Shown: positions 54,717 through 62,528 of the stretch, in pieces
How positions within the stretch are numbered: the first letter of the stretch is position 1
Layout of the letters: every line of letters starts with the position of its first letter
DNA from: Saccharomonospora piscinae
GTDB taxonomy: Bacteria > Actinomycetota > Actinomycetes > Mycobacteriales > Pseudonocardiaceae
Length of the DNA: 64,000 nucleotides
Assembly: GCF_005862235.1 (NCBI RefSeq)
Contig: NZ_VCEK01000001.1
Coordinates: forward strand, 186,001-250,000
Direction of reading: 5' to 3'
Notes under the pieces: generated by a model
What the model was told of the DNA's origin: nothing
The model's input: the letters and a program-made list of their open reading frames with translations, nothing else
The model's database searches: none
Translations under genes and position numbers: made by a program

Positions 54717-55610
54717 CTACCCGGCAGGGGGCGCGGTGGCGAGCGCGGCCAGTTCCTCGGGGCGTTCGTCGACGACGAAGTGTCCCGCGCCGTCCAGCAC
54801 CCGCAGCGGTGAGCCCAGCGCCCGGCTCACCGCGGGCGCCACCCGCGCCGGGGGCAGGAACACGTCGGCCCCACCGGAAAGCACCGTGCGCGACACGTCG
54901 GGGCGTCCCACCGGCGCCCTCCCGGGGTCGGCGCTGGACCGCACGTGCCGCCCCACCAGCGTCATCCACTCCACCAGTTCCGCGCGGGGAGGGTGGCCGT
55001 GTGCGTGCATCAAGCGCAGCAGCCGCTCGCTGTCGGCCTCGCGGCGCCGCAGCACCCACGCCGTCGACACCAGCGCCACCGAGGGCGTCACCCGCAGCGA
55101 CACCAGTCCCGCCGGGGACACCAGCACCTGGTGCCGCACCCGCGGTGACGGGCACGCCATCGTGATCGCCGATCCGAGGGAGTGCCCCAGCACCGTGACC
55201 GGGCCGTGGTCCGCCACGGCGTCGATCACCTCGGCCAGCCAGCGCCCGTACCAGGCGAGCCTGCCCGAGGACGGGATCCGCGCACCGTCGCTGAGCCCCG
55301 GCTGCCCCGGCACGTCGACCGCCACCACCCTGCCTCGGGCGGCCAGCGCGCTCACCAGCGGGAACTGCGCGGCGACGCTGACGTTCGTGCCGGGCACGTA
55401 CACCACCGTGCCCGCACCGCCGCTCTGCCGGTCACCGGGCCCGGCCTCGACCACGTGGGTGTCCGCGCCGAGCGCGGTCAGGCGGTGCCGTTCGTGCGGT
55501 AGCGGCCACGTGGTCAACTGTTCGCGGCACCAGCCGGTCACGGCCAGCCTGCCGGATTCGCTGCGGTAGATACTCCGATCCTGGGGCCGGGCGGTACCGG
55601 TGTTCGTCAC
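54717..55610 (-). CDS. Alpha/beta hydrolase
   Basis: 297 residues from GTG 55610; the start is uncertain, with another GTG at 55670. Nucleophile elbow G-H-S-L-G-S; oxyanion region Y-V-P-G-T-N; the late G-G-A-D-V-F-L (Asp) and G-A-G-H-F-V (His) complete the triad. Substrate unknown. It is convergent with the SCO1664 gene (21 bases between stops). Confidence 0.85.
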   Translation of the reverse strand: MTNTGTARPQDRSIYRSESGRLAVTGWCREQLTTWPLPHERHRLTALGADTHVVEAGPGDRQSGGAGTVVYVPGTNVSVAAQFPLVSALAARGRVVAVDVPGQPGLSDGARIPSSGRLAWYGRWLAEVIDAVADHGPVTVLGHSLGSAITMACPSPRVRHQVLVSPAGLVSLRVTPSVALVSTAWVLRRREADSERLLRLMHAHGHPPRAELVEWMTLVGRHVRSSADPGRAPVGRPDVSRTVLSGGADVFLPPARVAPAVSRALGSPLRVLDGAGHFVVDERPEELAALATAPPAG

Positions 55611-55742
55611 GGGTCGCACATCCGTCCGGTGGTCGCGGTCGATCCCTCCGCCGACCAGGCTTCCCGGCACACCGGTGCTGATCGTACGGATACGGCGTGG
55701 CGCGAGGCGCGGCGTCCCCTCGCGGGACTACGGTCGGTGCCC

Positions 55743-56558
55743 GTGCGTGCCCATGACTATGACGACGTGCTCGCCGCTCCACGACGACGGCGGCGGCGTC
55801 CCGTGCCCGAGGTCAGCGCCGAGCCCGGGCTGGTGGTGGAGGACGCGGCGAGCGGGTTCTGCGGCGCGGTGGTCGGCTGCGAGCGGGGCGGGGTGACCCT
55901 GGAGGACCGGCACGGCCGCAGGCGCGTGTTTCCGCTGGCGGCCGCGGGGTTCCTGCTGGACGGTGCTCCCACCACACTCGTGCCGCCGTCCCGGCGAGCT
56001 CCCGCCGCGCCCACCCGCTCGGCGTCGGGCTCCGTGCGCGTGGCGGGCACGCGGGCCCGCACCGCGCGCGGTTCCCGCATCTGGGTGGAGGGCCTGCACG
56101 ACGCCGAGCTCGTCGAGCACGTGTGGGGCCACGACCTGCGGGTCGAGGGCGTGGTCGTCGAGCCACTCGACGGTGTCGACGGCCTCGCCGACCGCGTCGC
56201 CGCGTTCGAGCCCGGTCCGGGGCGCCGCCTCGGGGTGCTCGTGGACCACCTGGTGTCCGGCAGCAAGGAGTCGCGGCTGGCGGCCGACCTCGACCATGAG
56301 CACGTGCTCGTCACCGGCCATCCCTACGTCGACGTGTGGGAGGCCGTGAAACCGCAGCGGCTCGGGATCGGCGCGTGGCCGAGGGTGCCGCGCGGCGTGG
56401 ACTGGAAACACGGTGTGTGCGCGCAGCTCGGGTGGGGCGAGCCCGCCGAAGGGTGGCGGCGGGTGCGTTCCGCCGTCACCGGCTTCCGGGACCTCGAACC
56501 CCCGCTGCTGGCGGCGGTGGAAGCGCTCATCGATTTCGTGACCGCGGACGGGCCCTGA
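55743..56558 (+). CDS. DUF3097-family protein
   Basis: 271 residues from GTG 55743. The arrangement D-Y-D-D-V-L-A at the start, P-G-L-V-V-E-D-A-A-S-G-F-C-G-A-V-V-G, W-V-E-G-L-H-D-A-E-L-V-E-H-V-W-G and V-D-H-L-V-S-G-S-K-E matches DUF3097, an actinobacterial family of unknown function. W-V-E-G-L-H-D-A-E resembles a TOPRIM-like acidic motif, which is only suggestive. Confidence 0.88.
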   Translation: MRAHDYDDVLAAPRRRRRRPVPEVSAEPGLVVEDAASGFCGAVVGCERGGVTLEDRHGRRRVFPLAAAGFLLDGAPTTLVPPSRRAPAAPTRSASGSVRVAGTRARTARGSRIWVEGLHDAELVEHVWGHDLRVEGVVVEPLDGVDGLADRVAAFEPGPGRRLGVLVDHLVSGSKESRLAADLDHEHVLVTGHPYVDVWEAVKPQRLGIGAWPRVPRGVDWKHGVCAQLGWGEPAEGWRRVRSAVTGFRDLEPPLLAAVEALIDFVTADGP

Positions 56559-56636
56559 CCCGCCCGCGAGGTCACGGCTGTGTCACGGCGTGAGGGCTAC
56601 GCGGTGTGACAATCGAGAATCTGGGAGCATGAGGCC

Positions 56637-57068
56637 ATGACAGCGGCCATCATCTGGCTCATCGTGGGGGTCGCCCTTGTCGCGGCCGAAGTCCTTTCGG
56701 GGGACTTCGTGCTCGTCATGCTCGGCATCGGCGCGCTCGCCGCCGCCGGGTCCGCGGCGATCAGCGGCAACCCGATCATCGACGTGCTCGTGTTCGGGGT
56801 CGCCTCGGTCGGGCTGATCGTCCTGGCCAGGCCCGTGTTGAAGCGCCGGTTCCTGTCCGGGGCCGGGGTACGCACCAACACCGACGCGCTGCTGGGGACA
56901 CGCGCGGTGACCCTTTCCACCGTCGACAGCGCCGGCGGGCAGGTCAAGCTCGGAGGCGAGGTCTGGTCGGCACGCACCCTCGACGAGGGTGAGGTCATCG
57001 ACGCGGACACGCCGGTGACGGTCGTGGAGATCGCGGGAGCGACGGCGGTCGTGTCCGCGGCACCGTGA
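56637..57068 (+). CDS. NfeD-family membrane protein
   Basis: 143 residues: two or three hydrophobic helices in the first 70 residues (I-I-W-L-I-V-G-V-A-L-V-A-A-E and V-L-V-F-G-V-A-S-V-G-L-I-V), then a small OB-fold domain ending in V-E-I-A-G-A-T. Short NfeD proteins partner SPFH proteins; the next gene, 65 bases on, is such a protein. Together they probably scaffold membrane microdomains. Confidence 0.92.
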   Translation: MTAAIIWLIVGVALVAAEVLSGDFVLVMLGIGALAAAGSAAISGNPIIDVLVFGVASVGLIVLARPVLKRRFLSGAGVRTNTDALLGTRAVTLSTVDSAGGQVKLGGEVWSARTLDEGEVIDADTPVTVVEIAGATAVVSAAP

Positions 57069-57133
57069 CACACGTGACACCGTGACACCGTCCGGGACGG
57101 TGGCCACAACCGAATCGTAGTGAGGAGCATGCC

Positions 57134-58510
57134 TTGGAAGGCACAGGGTGGATCGTCATCGCGGTCCTCGCGCTCTTAGTGATCATCACGGTCGCGAAGG
57201 CGCTGATGGTGGTGCCGCAGGCGCAGTCGGCGGTGATCGAGCGACTCGGCCGGTTCCGCACGGTGGCGAGCCCGGGACTGAACTTCCTGGTGCCGTTCCT
57301 GGACAAGGTGCGGGCCAGAGTGGACCTGCGTGAGCAGGTCGTGTCCTTCCCGCCCCAGCCGGTGATCACCCAGGACAACCTCACGGTGTCGATCGACACC
57401 GTGGTGTATTTCCAGGTCACCGACTCACGGGCGGCGGTCTACGAGATCTCGAACTACATCGTGGGTGTCGAGCAGCTCACCACCACGACACTGCGCAACC
57501 TGGTCGGCGGGATGTCGCTGGAGGACGCGCTGACTTCGCGTGACCAGATCAACAGCCAGCTGCGGGGCGTGCTCGACGACGCCACCGGCCGCTGGGGCAT
57601 CCGTGTGGCCAGGGTCGAGCTGAAGGCGATCGACCCGCCGCCCTCCATCCAGGACTCGATGGAGAAGCAGATGCGAGCCGACCGCGAGAAGCGGGCGATG
57701 ATCCTCACCGCCGAGGGTGAGCGCGAGTCGGCCATCAAGACCGCGGAGGGGCAGAAGCAGAGCCAGATCCTCGCGGCCGAGGGTTCCAAGCAGGGCGCGA
57801 TTCTCGCGGCGGAGGCCGAACGGCAGTCCCGCATCCTGCGCGCCCAGGGTGAGCGCGCCGCCCGCTACCTGCAGGCCCAGGGGCAGGCCAAGGCCATCGA
57901 GAAGGTGTTCGCGGCGATCAAGGCGAGCAAGCCGACCCCGGAGGCGCTGGCCTACCAGTACCTGCAGACGTTGCCGCAGATGGCGCAGGGTGACGCCAAC
58001 AAGGTGTGGCTGGTGCCCAGTGACTTCGGCAAGGCGCTGGAAGGGTTCGCCCGCCAGTTCGGCGCGCAGGGCGAGGACGGCGTCTTCCGTTACGAGCCGC
58101 CCGCCGAGCAGACCCCGTCGCCGTCGATGGACGACGAGGAGGTCAACGACTGGTTCGACACCTCAACCGACCCGCAGGTCGCGGAAGCGGTGCGCGAGGC
58201 GGAAGCCGTCGCCCGCCAGGAGGTGCCGGGGCCGCTGTCCGGTACCAGTACGACACCCCCGGCCGCGTCCGGGCTGCGGGGCTCACGCCCGGCCGAGCCG
58301 CCCTCGGCGGCACCGGAGCAGGACACCTCGTCCGAGCGGCCGCAGATCGCGCCACCCCAGCAGCCGCAGCAACCCCCGCAGCAGCCGCCGACCGCGCCCC
58401 CGCCACCCCCGGCGGCGCCGCCCCCGGGAGCGGGGCCCTTCGGTGGCCAGCAGCAGTACCCGCCCGGAGGGCCGCTCCCGCCGCAGGGCCCGCCGTTCGG
58501 CAGGCAGTGA
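57134..58510 (+). CDS. SPFH/Band-7 (stomatin-like) membrane scaffold protein
   Basis: 458 residues from TTG 57134, with GAGGAG 8 bases upstream. One N-terminal membrane helix (V-I-A-V-L-A-L-L-V-I-I-T-V) precedes the SPFH domain (E-R-L-G-R-F-R-T-V, V-D-L-R-E-Q-V-V, V-V-Y-F-Q-V-T-D). A long charged coiled region follows, with repeats such as A-E-G-E-R-E-S-A-I-K and I-L-A-A-E. The last ~120 residues are Pro/Gln-rich and disordered. The stop lies in an 8-bp repeat that gives TGA in all frames. Confidence 0.93.
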   Translation: MEGTGWIVIAVLALLVIITVAKALMVVPQAQSAVIERLGRFRTVASPGLNFLVPFLDKVRARVDLREQVVSFPPQPVITQDNLTVSIDTVVYFQVTDSRAAVYEISNYIVGVEQLTTTTLRNLVGGMSLEDALTSRDQINSQLRGVLDDATGRWGIRVARVELKAIDPPPSIQDSMEKQMRADREKRAMILTAEGERESAIKTAEGQKQSQILAAEGSKQGAILAAEAERQSRILRAQGERAARYLQAQGQAKAIEKVFAAIKASKPTPEALAYQYLQTLPQMAQGDANKVWLVPSDFGKALEGFARQFGAQGEDGVFRYEPPAEQTPSPSMDDEEVNDWFDTSTDPQVAEAVREAEAVARQEVPGPLSGTSTTPPAASGLRGSRPAEPPSAAPEQDTSSERPQIAPPQQPQQPPQQPPTAPPPPPAAPPPGAGPFGGQQQYPPGGPLPPQGPPFGRQ

Positions 58511-58534
58511 TCCGCTGATCCGCTGATCCGCTGA
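58508..58534. repeat. Three 8-bp repeats placing TGA in every frame
   Basis: TGATCCGC is repeated three times (58508, 58516, 58524) and a fourth TGA follows at 58532. Because 8 is not a multiple of 3, the TGAs fall in all three forward frames right at the end of the SPFH gene. Confidence 0.8.
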
Positions 58535-58587
58535 CCAGCGGGGGTGAGGGGGACCCGACCGTGAGGCCCTCCTCACCCCCGCTGGTC
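58533..58587. terminator. Strong bidirectional hairpin between SPFH and SGNH genes
   Basis: A perfect 17-bp inverted repeat (58533-58549 and 58571-58587; arm starts GACCAGCGGGGG) with a loop of about 21 bases. It follows the SPFH stop and contains the stop of the convergent SGNH hydrolase gene. No U-tract. Confidence 0.85.
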
Positions 58588-59352
58588 GCGACCTCGGGGA
58601 GTCAGGGGACTCAGCGTCGGCCGTTTGGGTCGCAGCCCGTCACCGGAGGACTCGCCCCGCAGCCGCCTGCCCAGCCACGGCAGCGCGTGTTCGCGCGCCC
58701 AGCGCAGGTTCTGTTCCCGCTGCTGCCTGCGGTCCAGCACGACCCGCTCGCCCAGCGGGGTCGGGGTGACCGAGTGCGCCACACCGAGCGCGTCGAGCAC
58801 GGTGGCCGCGATGAGTGTGTGCCCGTGGGTGTTGAGGTGGATGCGGTCGGCCGACCACAGCCGCCGGTCCCGCAGCGCACGCAGAGCCCACATGTCCACC
58901 AGCCGTGCGCCGTGCCGCGCCGCGATCAGCCGCACGTGCTCGTTGTAGACGGCGGTGCGGCCCCGCATCCGCCGGAACAGCGGGTCCTCCACACCGTCGA
59001 CACCGGTGAACAGCACCACCGTCGCGCCCGTGGCCGCCAGCTGCGCCACCGCGGCGTCGTAGTCGTCGCACAGGGTGTCCACATCGACCTTCGGCCGCAT
59101 CAGGTCGTTGCCGCCCGCGTAGAGGGTCACCAGGTCGGGCTTCATCTCCAGCGCGGGCCCGAGCTGCTCGGCGAGTACCTGCGGCAGCAACCGGCCGCGG
59201 ATGGCGAGGTTGGCGTAGGCCACCTCACCGTGGCGCGCGAGCTGGTCGGCGACGCGGTCGGCCCAGCCACGCACCGCGTTGGGGCTGCCGGGGTCGTCGT
59301 CACCGACCCCTTCGGTGAACGAGTCACCCAGGGCGACGAACCGGGAGATCAT
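58573..59352 (-). CDS. SGNH/GDSL-family hydrolase
   Basis: 259 residues. Block I G-D-S-F-T-E-G with the catalytic Ser near residue 11, block III G-G-N-D and block V D-R-I-H-L-N (Asp, His) are intact. No signal peptide, so cytoplasmic. It should be an esterase, lipase or deacetylase of unknown substrate. Its last codons lie within the terminator hairpin. Confidence 0.92.
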   Translation of the reverse strand: MISRFVALGDSFTEGVGDDDPGSPNAVRGWADRVADQLARHGEVAYANLAIRGRLLPQVLAEQLGPALEMKPDLVTLYAGGNDLMRPKVDVDTLCDDYDAAVAQLAATGATVVLFTGVDGVEDPLFRRMRGRTAVYNEHVRLIAARHGARLVDMWALRALRDRRLWSADRIHLNTHGHTLIAATVLDALGVAHSVTPTPLGERVVLDRRQQREQNLRWAREHALPWLGRRLRGESSGDGLRPKRPTLSPLTPRGRDQRG

Positions 59353-59422
59353 GCTCGCACTCTAGCGACGCCGTGACTGTGGCCCCGCCCACGCCGGGCC
59401 GCGAAAAAAGGTGCGGGGGAGG

Positions 59423-59449
59423 TGTCGATTCCCGGGTATGTCGTTCGAC
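59423..59449 (+). promoter_or_regulatory. Candidate ECF42 promoter for the DGPF gene
   Basis: TGTCGA (59423-59428), a 17-base spacer, then CGAC (59446-59449). To my knowledge the ECF42 target motif described in Streptomyces venezuelae is TGTCGA in the -35 region and CGA(C/T)-like in the -10 region, placed before DGPF genes. The site is 56 bases before the ATG of such a gene, and its sigma factor lies next to it. Confidence 0.65.
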
Positions 59450-59504
59450 GGGACGGTGAGCGGCGGGCACGGGGCCCGCGCCAGGACAGGAAAGGACGCG
59501 TCCG

Positions 59505-59942
59505 ATGCGCTACATGATGATCGTCAAGGCCAGCGAGGAGTCCGAGTCCGGGGCCCCGCCCACCGAGCAGGAGCTCGCCGAGATGACCACCTACAACGAG
59601 CAGCTCGCCAAGGCCGGGGTGATGCTGGACGCCAACGGGTTGCTGTCCAGTTCCGAAGGCGCCCGGGTCACCTTCGCGGGCAAGGGGGAGACGACGGTGG
59701 TGGACGGCCCGTTCACCGAGACCAAGGAACTGATCGCCGGATACTGGATCCTGGAGGTCGCCTCCCGCGAGGAGGCCATCGAGTGGGCCCGCCGCGTGCC
59801 GTTCGGGCCCGGCGGGCAGGTCGAGGTGCGGCGCGTGGCGACCGAGGACGACTTCGGCGACGCGCTCACGCCCGAGCTCCGCGAGCGCGAGCAGCGGCTG
59901 CGGGAGGCCGAGGAGCAGCGCCGCGACGAACTCGCCCGCTGA
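59505..59942 (+). CDS. DGPF/YCII-family protein
   Basis: 145 residues. Start M-R-Y-M-M-I-V-K and the eponymous V-V-D-G-P-F-T-E-T-K-E-L-I-A-G-Y-W segment identify the DGPF family. The C-terminal ~30 residues form a charged helix (R-E-R-E-Q-R-L-R-E-A-E-E-Q-R-R). DGPF proteins are the regular neighbours of ECF42 sigma factors, and one follows 57 bases downstream. Their biochemical role is unknown. Confidence 0.92.
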   Translation: MRYMMIVKASEESESGAPPTEQELAEMTTYNEQLAKAGVMLDANGLLSSSEGARVTFAGKGETTVVDGPFTETKELIAGYWILEVASREEAIEWARRVPFGPGGQVEVRRVATEDDFGDALTPELREREQRLREAEEQRRDELAR

Positions 59943-59999
59943 CCCTCCACCGGCTCCTCGGCGTGGTCGGGGCCCGGTGTGCCTGGTTGGATAACCGCT

Positions 60000-61262
60000 G
60001 TGCAGGCAACACAGGCACGCCGGGCCGTCGAGGCCGTATGGCGGATCGAGTCGGCGCGCATCGTCGCCACGCTCGTGCGCTGGACCCGCGACGTGGGTCT
60101 TGCCGAGGAACTGGCTCAGGACGCGCTGGTCGCGGCGCTGGAGCAGTGGCCGGAGTCCGGGATTCCGGCCAATCCGGGTGCGTGGCTCCAGGCGGTGGCC
60201 AAACGGCGCGCGGTCGACGAGCTGCGGCGGCGGCAGCGGCTGGAACGCAAGGTCGACGAGCTGGGCAGGCAGCTGCCGACCCACGCGGAGCCCGACCTTC
60301 CGGACGTCGACGCCGCCGACATCACCGACGACCTGCTGCGGCTGGTGTTCACGGCCTGCCACCCGGTGCTGCCCGCGCAGGCGCGGGTGGCGCTGACGCT
60401 GCGGCTGCTGGGCGGGCTCACCACGGCCGAGATCGCGCGGGCGTTTCTGGTGTCCGAGGCCACGGTGGCGCAGCGCATCGTGCGCGCCAAGAAGACGCTC
60501 GCGCGCAAGCGGGTGCCGTTGGAGGTGCCCGGCGGGCACGATCTCGAACCCCGGTTGTCGTCGGTGCTGGAGGTCGTCTACCTGATCTTCAACGAGGGCT
60601 ACGCCGCCACCGCCGGGGCCGACTGGATGCGGCCGGACCTGTGTGCGGAGGCGTTGCGGCTGGGCCGCATGATCGCCGAGCTGGTGCCGGGTGAGGCCGA
60701 GGTACACGGGCTGGTGGCGTTGCTGGAGCTGCAGGCGTCCCGCACCCGGGCGCGCACCACCTCGGACGGGCAGCCGGTGTTGCTGCTCGACCAGGACCGG
60801 GCGCGGTGGGACCGGCTGCTCATCCGGCGCGGCCTCGCCGCGCTCGACCGGGCACTGGCGCTGACCAGCGCGCCCGGTCCCTACGTGCTGCAGGCGGCGA
60901 TCGCGGCCTGCCACGCCAGGGCCACCACCGCCGCCGACACCGACTGGGCGCGGATCGCGGCGCTGTACGGGGCGCTGGCCGTGGTGCGGCCCTCGCCGGT
61001 GGTGGAGCTGAACCGGGCGGTGGCGGTGGGCATGGCCGACGGTCCCGCCGCGGGGCTGGAGCTGGTGGAACGCCTGGCCGGTGAGCCCGCGCTGGCGTCC
61101 TACCACCTGCTGCCCAGCGTGCGGGGCGACCTGCTGGCCAAACTCGGCCGCCACGACGAGGCACGGGACCAGTTCCTGCTCGCGGCGCGGCTGACCCGCA
61201 ACGAGCGGGAGCGGGAGCTGTTGGAGAACCGGGCCGCGACCTCGCGCTCCGAGCGGCCGTAG
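60000..61262 (+). CDS. ECF sigma factor, ECF42 type with long C-terminal extension
   Basis: 420 residues from GTG 60000. Region sigma-2 spans about residues 15-85 (A-E-E-L-A-Q-D-A-L-V-A-A-L-E-Q-W; R-R-A-V-D-E-L-R-R-R) and sigma-4 about 120-175 (L-T-T-A-E-I-A-R-A-F-L-V-S-E-A-T-V-A-Q-R). The remaining ~245 residues are helical, TPR-like (N-E-G-Y; P-S-P-V-V-E-L-N-R-A-V-A). That extension plus the DGPF neighbour define ECF42, which lacks an anti-sigma factor and is thought to be controlled by its own C-terminal domain. Confidence 0.92.
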   Translation: MQATQARRAVEAVWRIESARIVATLVRWTRDVGLAEELAQDALVAALEQWPESGIPANPGAWLQAVAKRRAVDELRRRQRLERKVDELGRQLPTHAEPDLPDVDAADITDDLLRLVFTACHPVLPAQARVALTLRLLGGLTTAEIARAFLVSEATVAQRIVRAKKTLARKRVPLEVPGGHDLEPRLSSVLEVVYLIFNEGYAATAGADWMRPDLCAEALRLGRMIAELVPGEAEVHGLVALLELQASRTRARTTSDGQPVLLLDQDRARWDRLLIRRGLAALDRALALTSAPGPYVLQAAIAACHARATTAADTDWARIAALYGALAVVRPSPVVELNRAVAVGMADGPAAGLELVERLAGEPALASYHLLPSVRGDLLAKLGRHDEARDQFLLAARLTRNERERELLENRAATSRSERP

Positions 61263-61268
61263 GCGGGT

Positions 61269-61754
61269 TCAGGCGGGTGCGGCGGGTGCGGTGGGTGCCG
61301 GGCGGGCCGTGGTGAGTGCCGCTGCGAAGGTGAGCACCGCGACCGAGAACAGCACGATCGGTGGAGCCGGGAACAGCGCGCCCGACAGGCCGAGCAGCAG
61401 CAGGGAGGCGGCCAGCGCGATGCCGCTGAAAGTTCGCGACCGGGACACCAGCAGGGGAGCCGAGCGCCCCACGAGCAGGCACAGCACCCCTGCGAAGATC
61501 ATGGCCGACGCCATCGAGAGCGACATGCCCAGATCGATGTCGCGCAGGTCTCGCTGTATCCCGCCGAACTCGATCGTGTACTGGCGCATGGCCGCGAAAG
61601 CGCGCGCCGCAGCGGGGTCTTCGGGCCCGAGCGCCATCATCGCCTCGAGAGCGAGGTGGCCCACGCCTGTGGCGACCCAGGCCCAGGCACCGACGCGGAA
61701 GAAGGTGAGCGCACGGTGAGGCTCGCGATCCGCCGTGTTGCTGTGCCGTTTCAT
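61269..61754 (-). CDS. Four-helix membrane protein, unknown function
   Basis: 161 residues from ATG 61754 behind AAGGAG. After a polar start (R-H-S-N-T-A-D-R-E), four hydrophobic segments follow, e.g. V-G-A-W-A-W-V-A-T-G-V-G-H-L, A-S-A-M-I-F-A-G-V-L-C-L-L-V and I-V-L-F-S-V-A-V-L-T-F. No family recognised with confidence. It is divergent from a TetR gene with a perfect operator between, so it is probably that regulator's target. Confidence 0.75.
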   Translation of the reverse strand: MKRHSNTADREPHRALTFFRVGAWAWVATGVGHLALEAMMALGPEDPAAARAFAAMRQYTIEFGGIQRDLRDIDLGMSLSMASAMIFAGVLCLLVGRSAPLLVSRSRTFSGIALAASLLLLGLSGALFPAPPIVLFSVAVLTFAAALTTARPAPTAPAAPA

Positions 61755-61767
61755 CGTCGCACTCCTT

Positions 61768-61785
61768 CTATACGGTGGCGTATAG
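61768..61785. promoter_or_regulatory. Palindromic TetR operator
   Basis: CTATACG-GTGG-CGTATAG, with perfect 7-bp arms, lies 14 bases upstream of the membrane protein start and 56 bases before the TetR gene. Size, symmetry and position are typical of an autoregulatory TetR site. Confidence 0.75.
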
Positions 61786-61840
61786 CGAGAACCTATCCGG
61801 AGCGGTACGAAGAATCGGTCGCGAGTGAGGAGAGACACGC

Positions 61841-62401
61841 ATGGCCGGGTTGCGCACACCACCGAGGAAATGGATCGAGGAGGGGCTGCGCGCGCTGGCC
61901 CAGGGCGGCCCCGAGGCCGTGCGGATCGAGGTGCTGGCGCAGGCGCTCGGGGTGAGCAAGGGTGGCTTCTACGGCCACTTTCCCAACCGGGAAGCGTTGC
62001 TGACCGAGATGCTCGACCTGTGGGAACGGGAGGTCACCGACGCGATCATCGACCAGGTCGACAGCGACGGCGGGGACGGGAGGAGCAGGCTGCGGCGACT
62101 GTTCACGCTCGTCGCCGAGGCCGGGACCGACTCGGTGCTCAGCGCCACGACCGATCTCGCGGTCCGCGACTGGGCCCGACGCGACGACGCGGTCGCGCGG
62201 CGCCTCCGACGGGTCGACAACCAGCGGATGGACTACCTGCGCTCCGTGTACGCGTCCTTCTGTCCCGATCCCGAGGACGTCGAGGTGCGCTGCATGGTCA
62301 CGTTCTCACTGCACATCGGCACGCACTACATCACCGCGGAGCACGACGGGCGCAGCCGCGCGGAGGTGGCGGCCCTGTGCTGGGAATGGTTGTTGCGGTG
62401 A
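61841..62401 (+). CDS. TetR-family transcriptional regulator
   Basis: 186 residues. Helix-turn-helix: V-R-I-E-V-L-A-Q-A-L-G-V-S-K-G-G-F-Y-G-H-F. The ligand domain has a W-A-R-R-D-D-A-V-A-R-R-L-R-R-V-D motif seen in a common actinobacterial subgroup. It is divergent from the membrane protein gene, with the palindrome at 61768 between. Ligand unknown. Confidence 0.92.
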   Translation: MAGLRTPPRKWIEEGLRALAQGGPEAVRIEVLAQALGVSKGGFYGHFPNREALLTEMLDLWEREVTDAIIDQVDSDGGDGRSRLRRLFTLVAEAGTDSVLSATTDLAVRDWARRDDAVARRLRRVDNQRMDYLRSVYASFCPDPEDVEVRCMVTFSLHIGTHYITAEHDGRSRAEVAALCWEWLLR

Positions 62402-62426
62402 ACCCGCTTGCCCCACCCGTGTGTTC

Positions 62427-62465
62427 GGTGGCCTGCGGGACGACAGCCGCGCCCCGCAGGCCACC
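62427..62465. terminator. Hairpin between convergent TetR and effector genes
   Basis: A perfect 13-bp inverted repeat (62427-62439 and 62453-62465; arm GGTGGCCTGCGGG) with a 13-base loop. It follows the TetR stop by 25 bases and precedes the end of the leftward effector gene. Confidence 0.75.
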
Positions 62466-62528
62466 CCCGGTGCCGTGGTGTACCCCCTTGGCGCCTTCCG
62501 TGCCGGGGAAGGGGTCACGGTGGCGCGG

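Noticed and set aside
61768-61785. Fourth copy of the dispersed GTATA/TATAC element
   Set aside because: The arms are in the opposite order (TATACG...CGTATA) with a different spacer and sit next to a TetR gene, so it is a separate operator.
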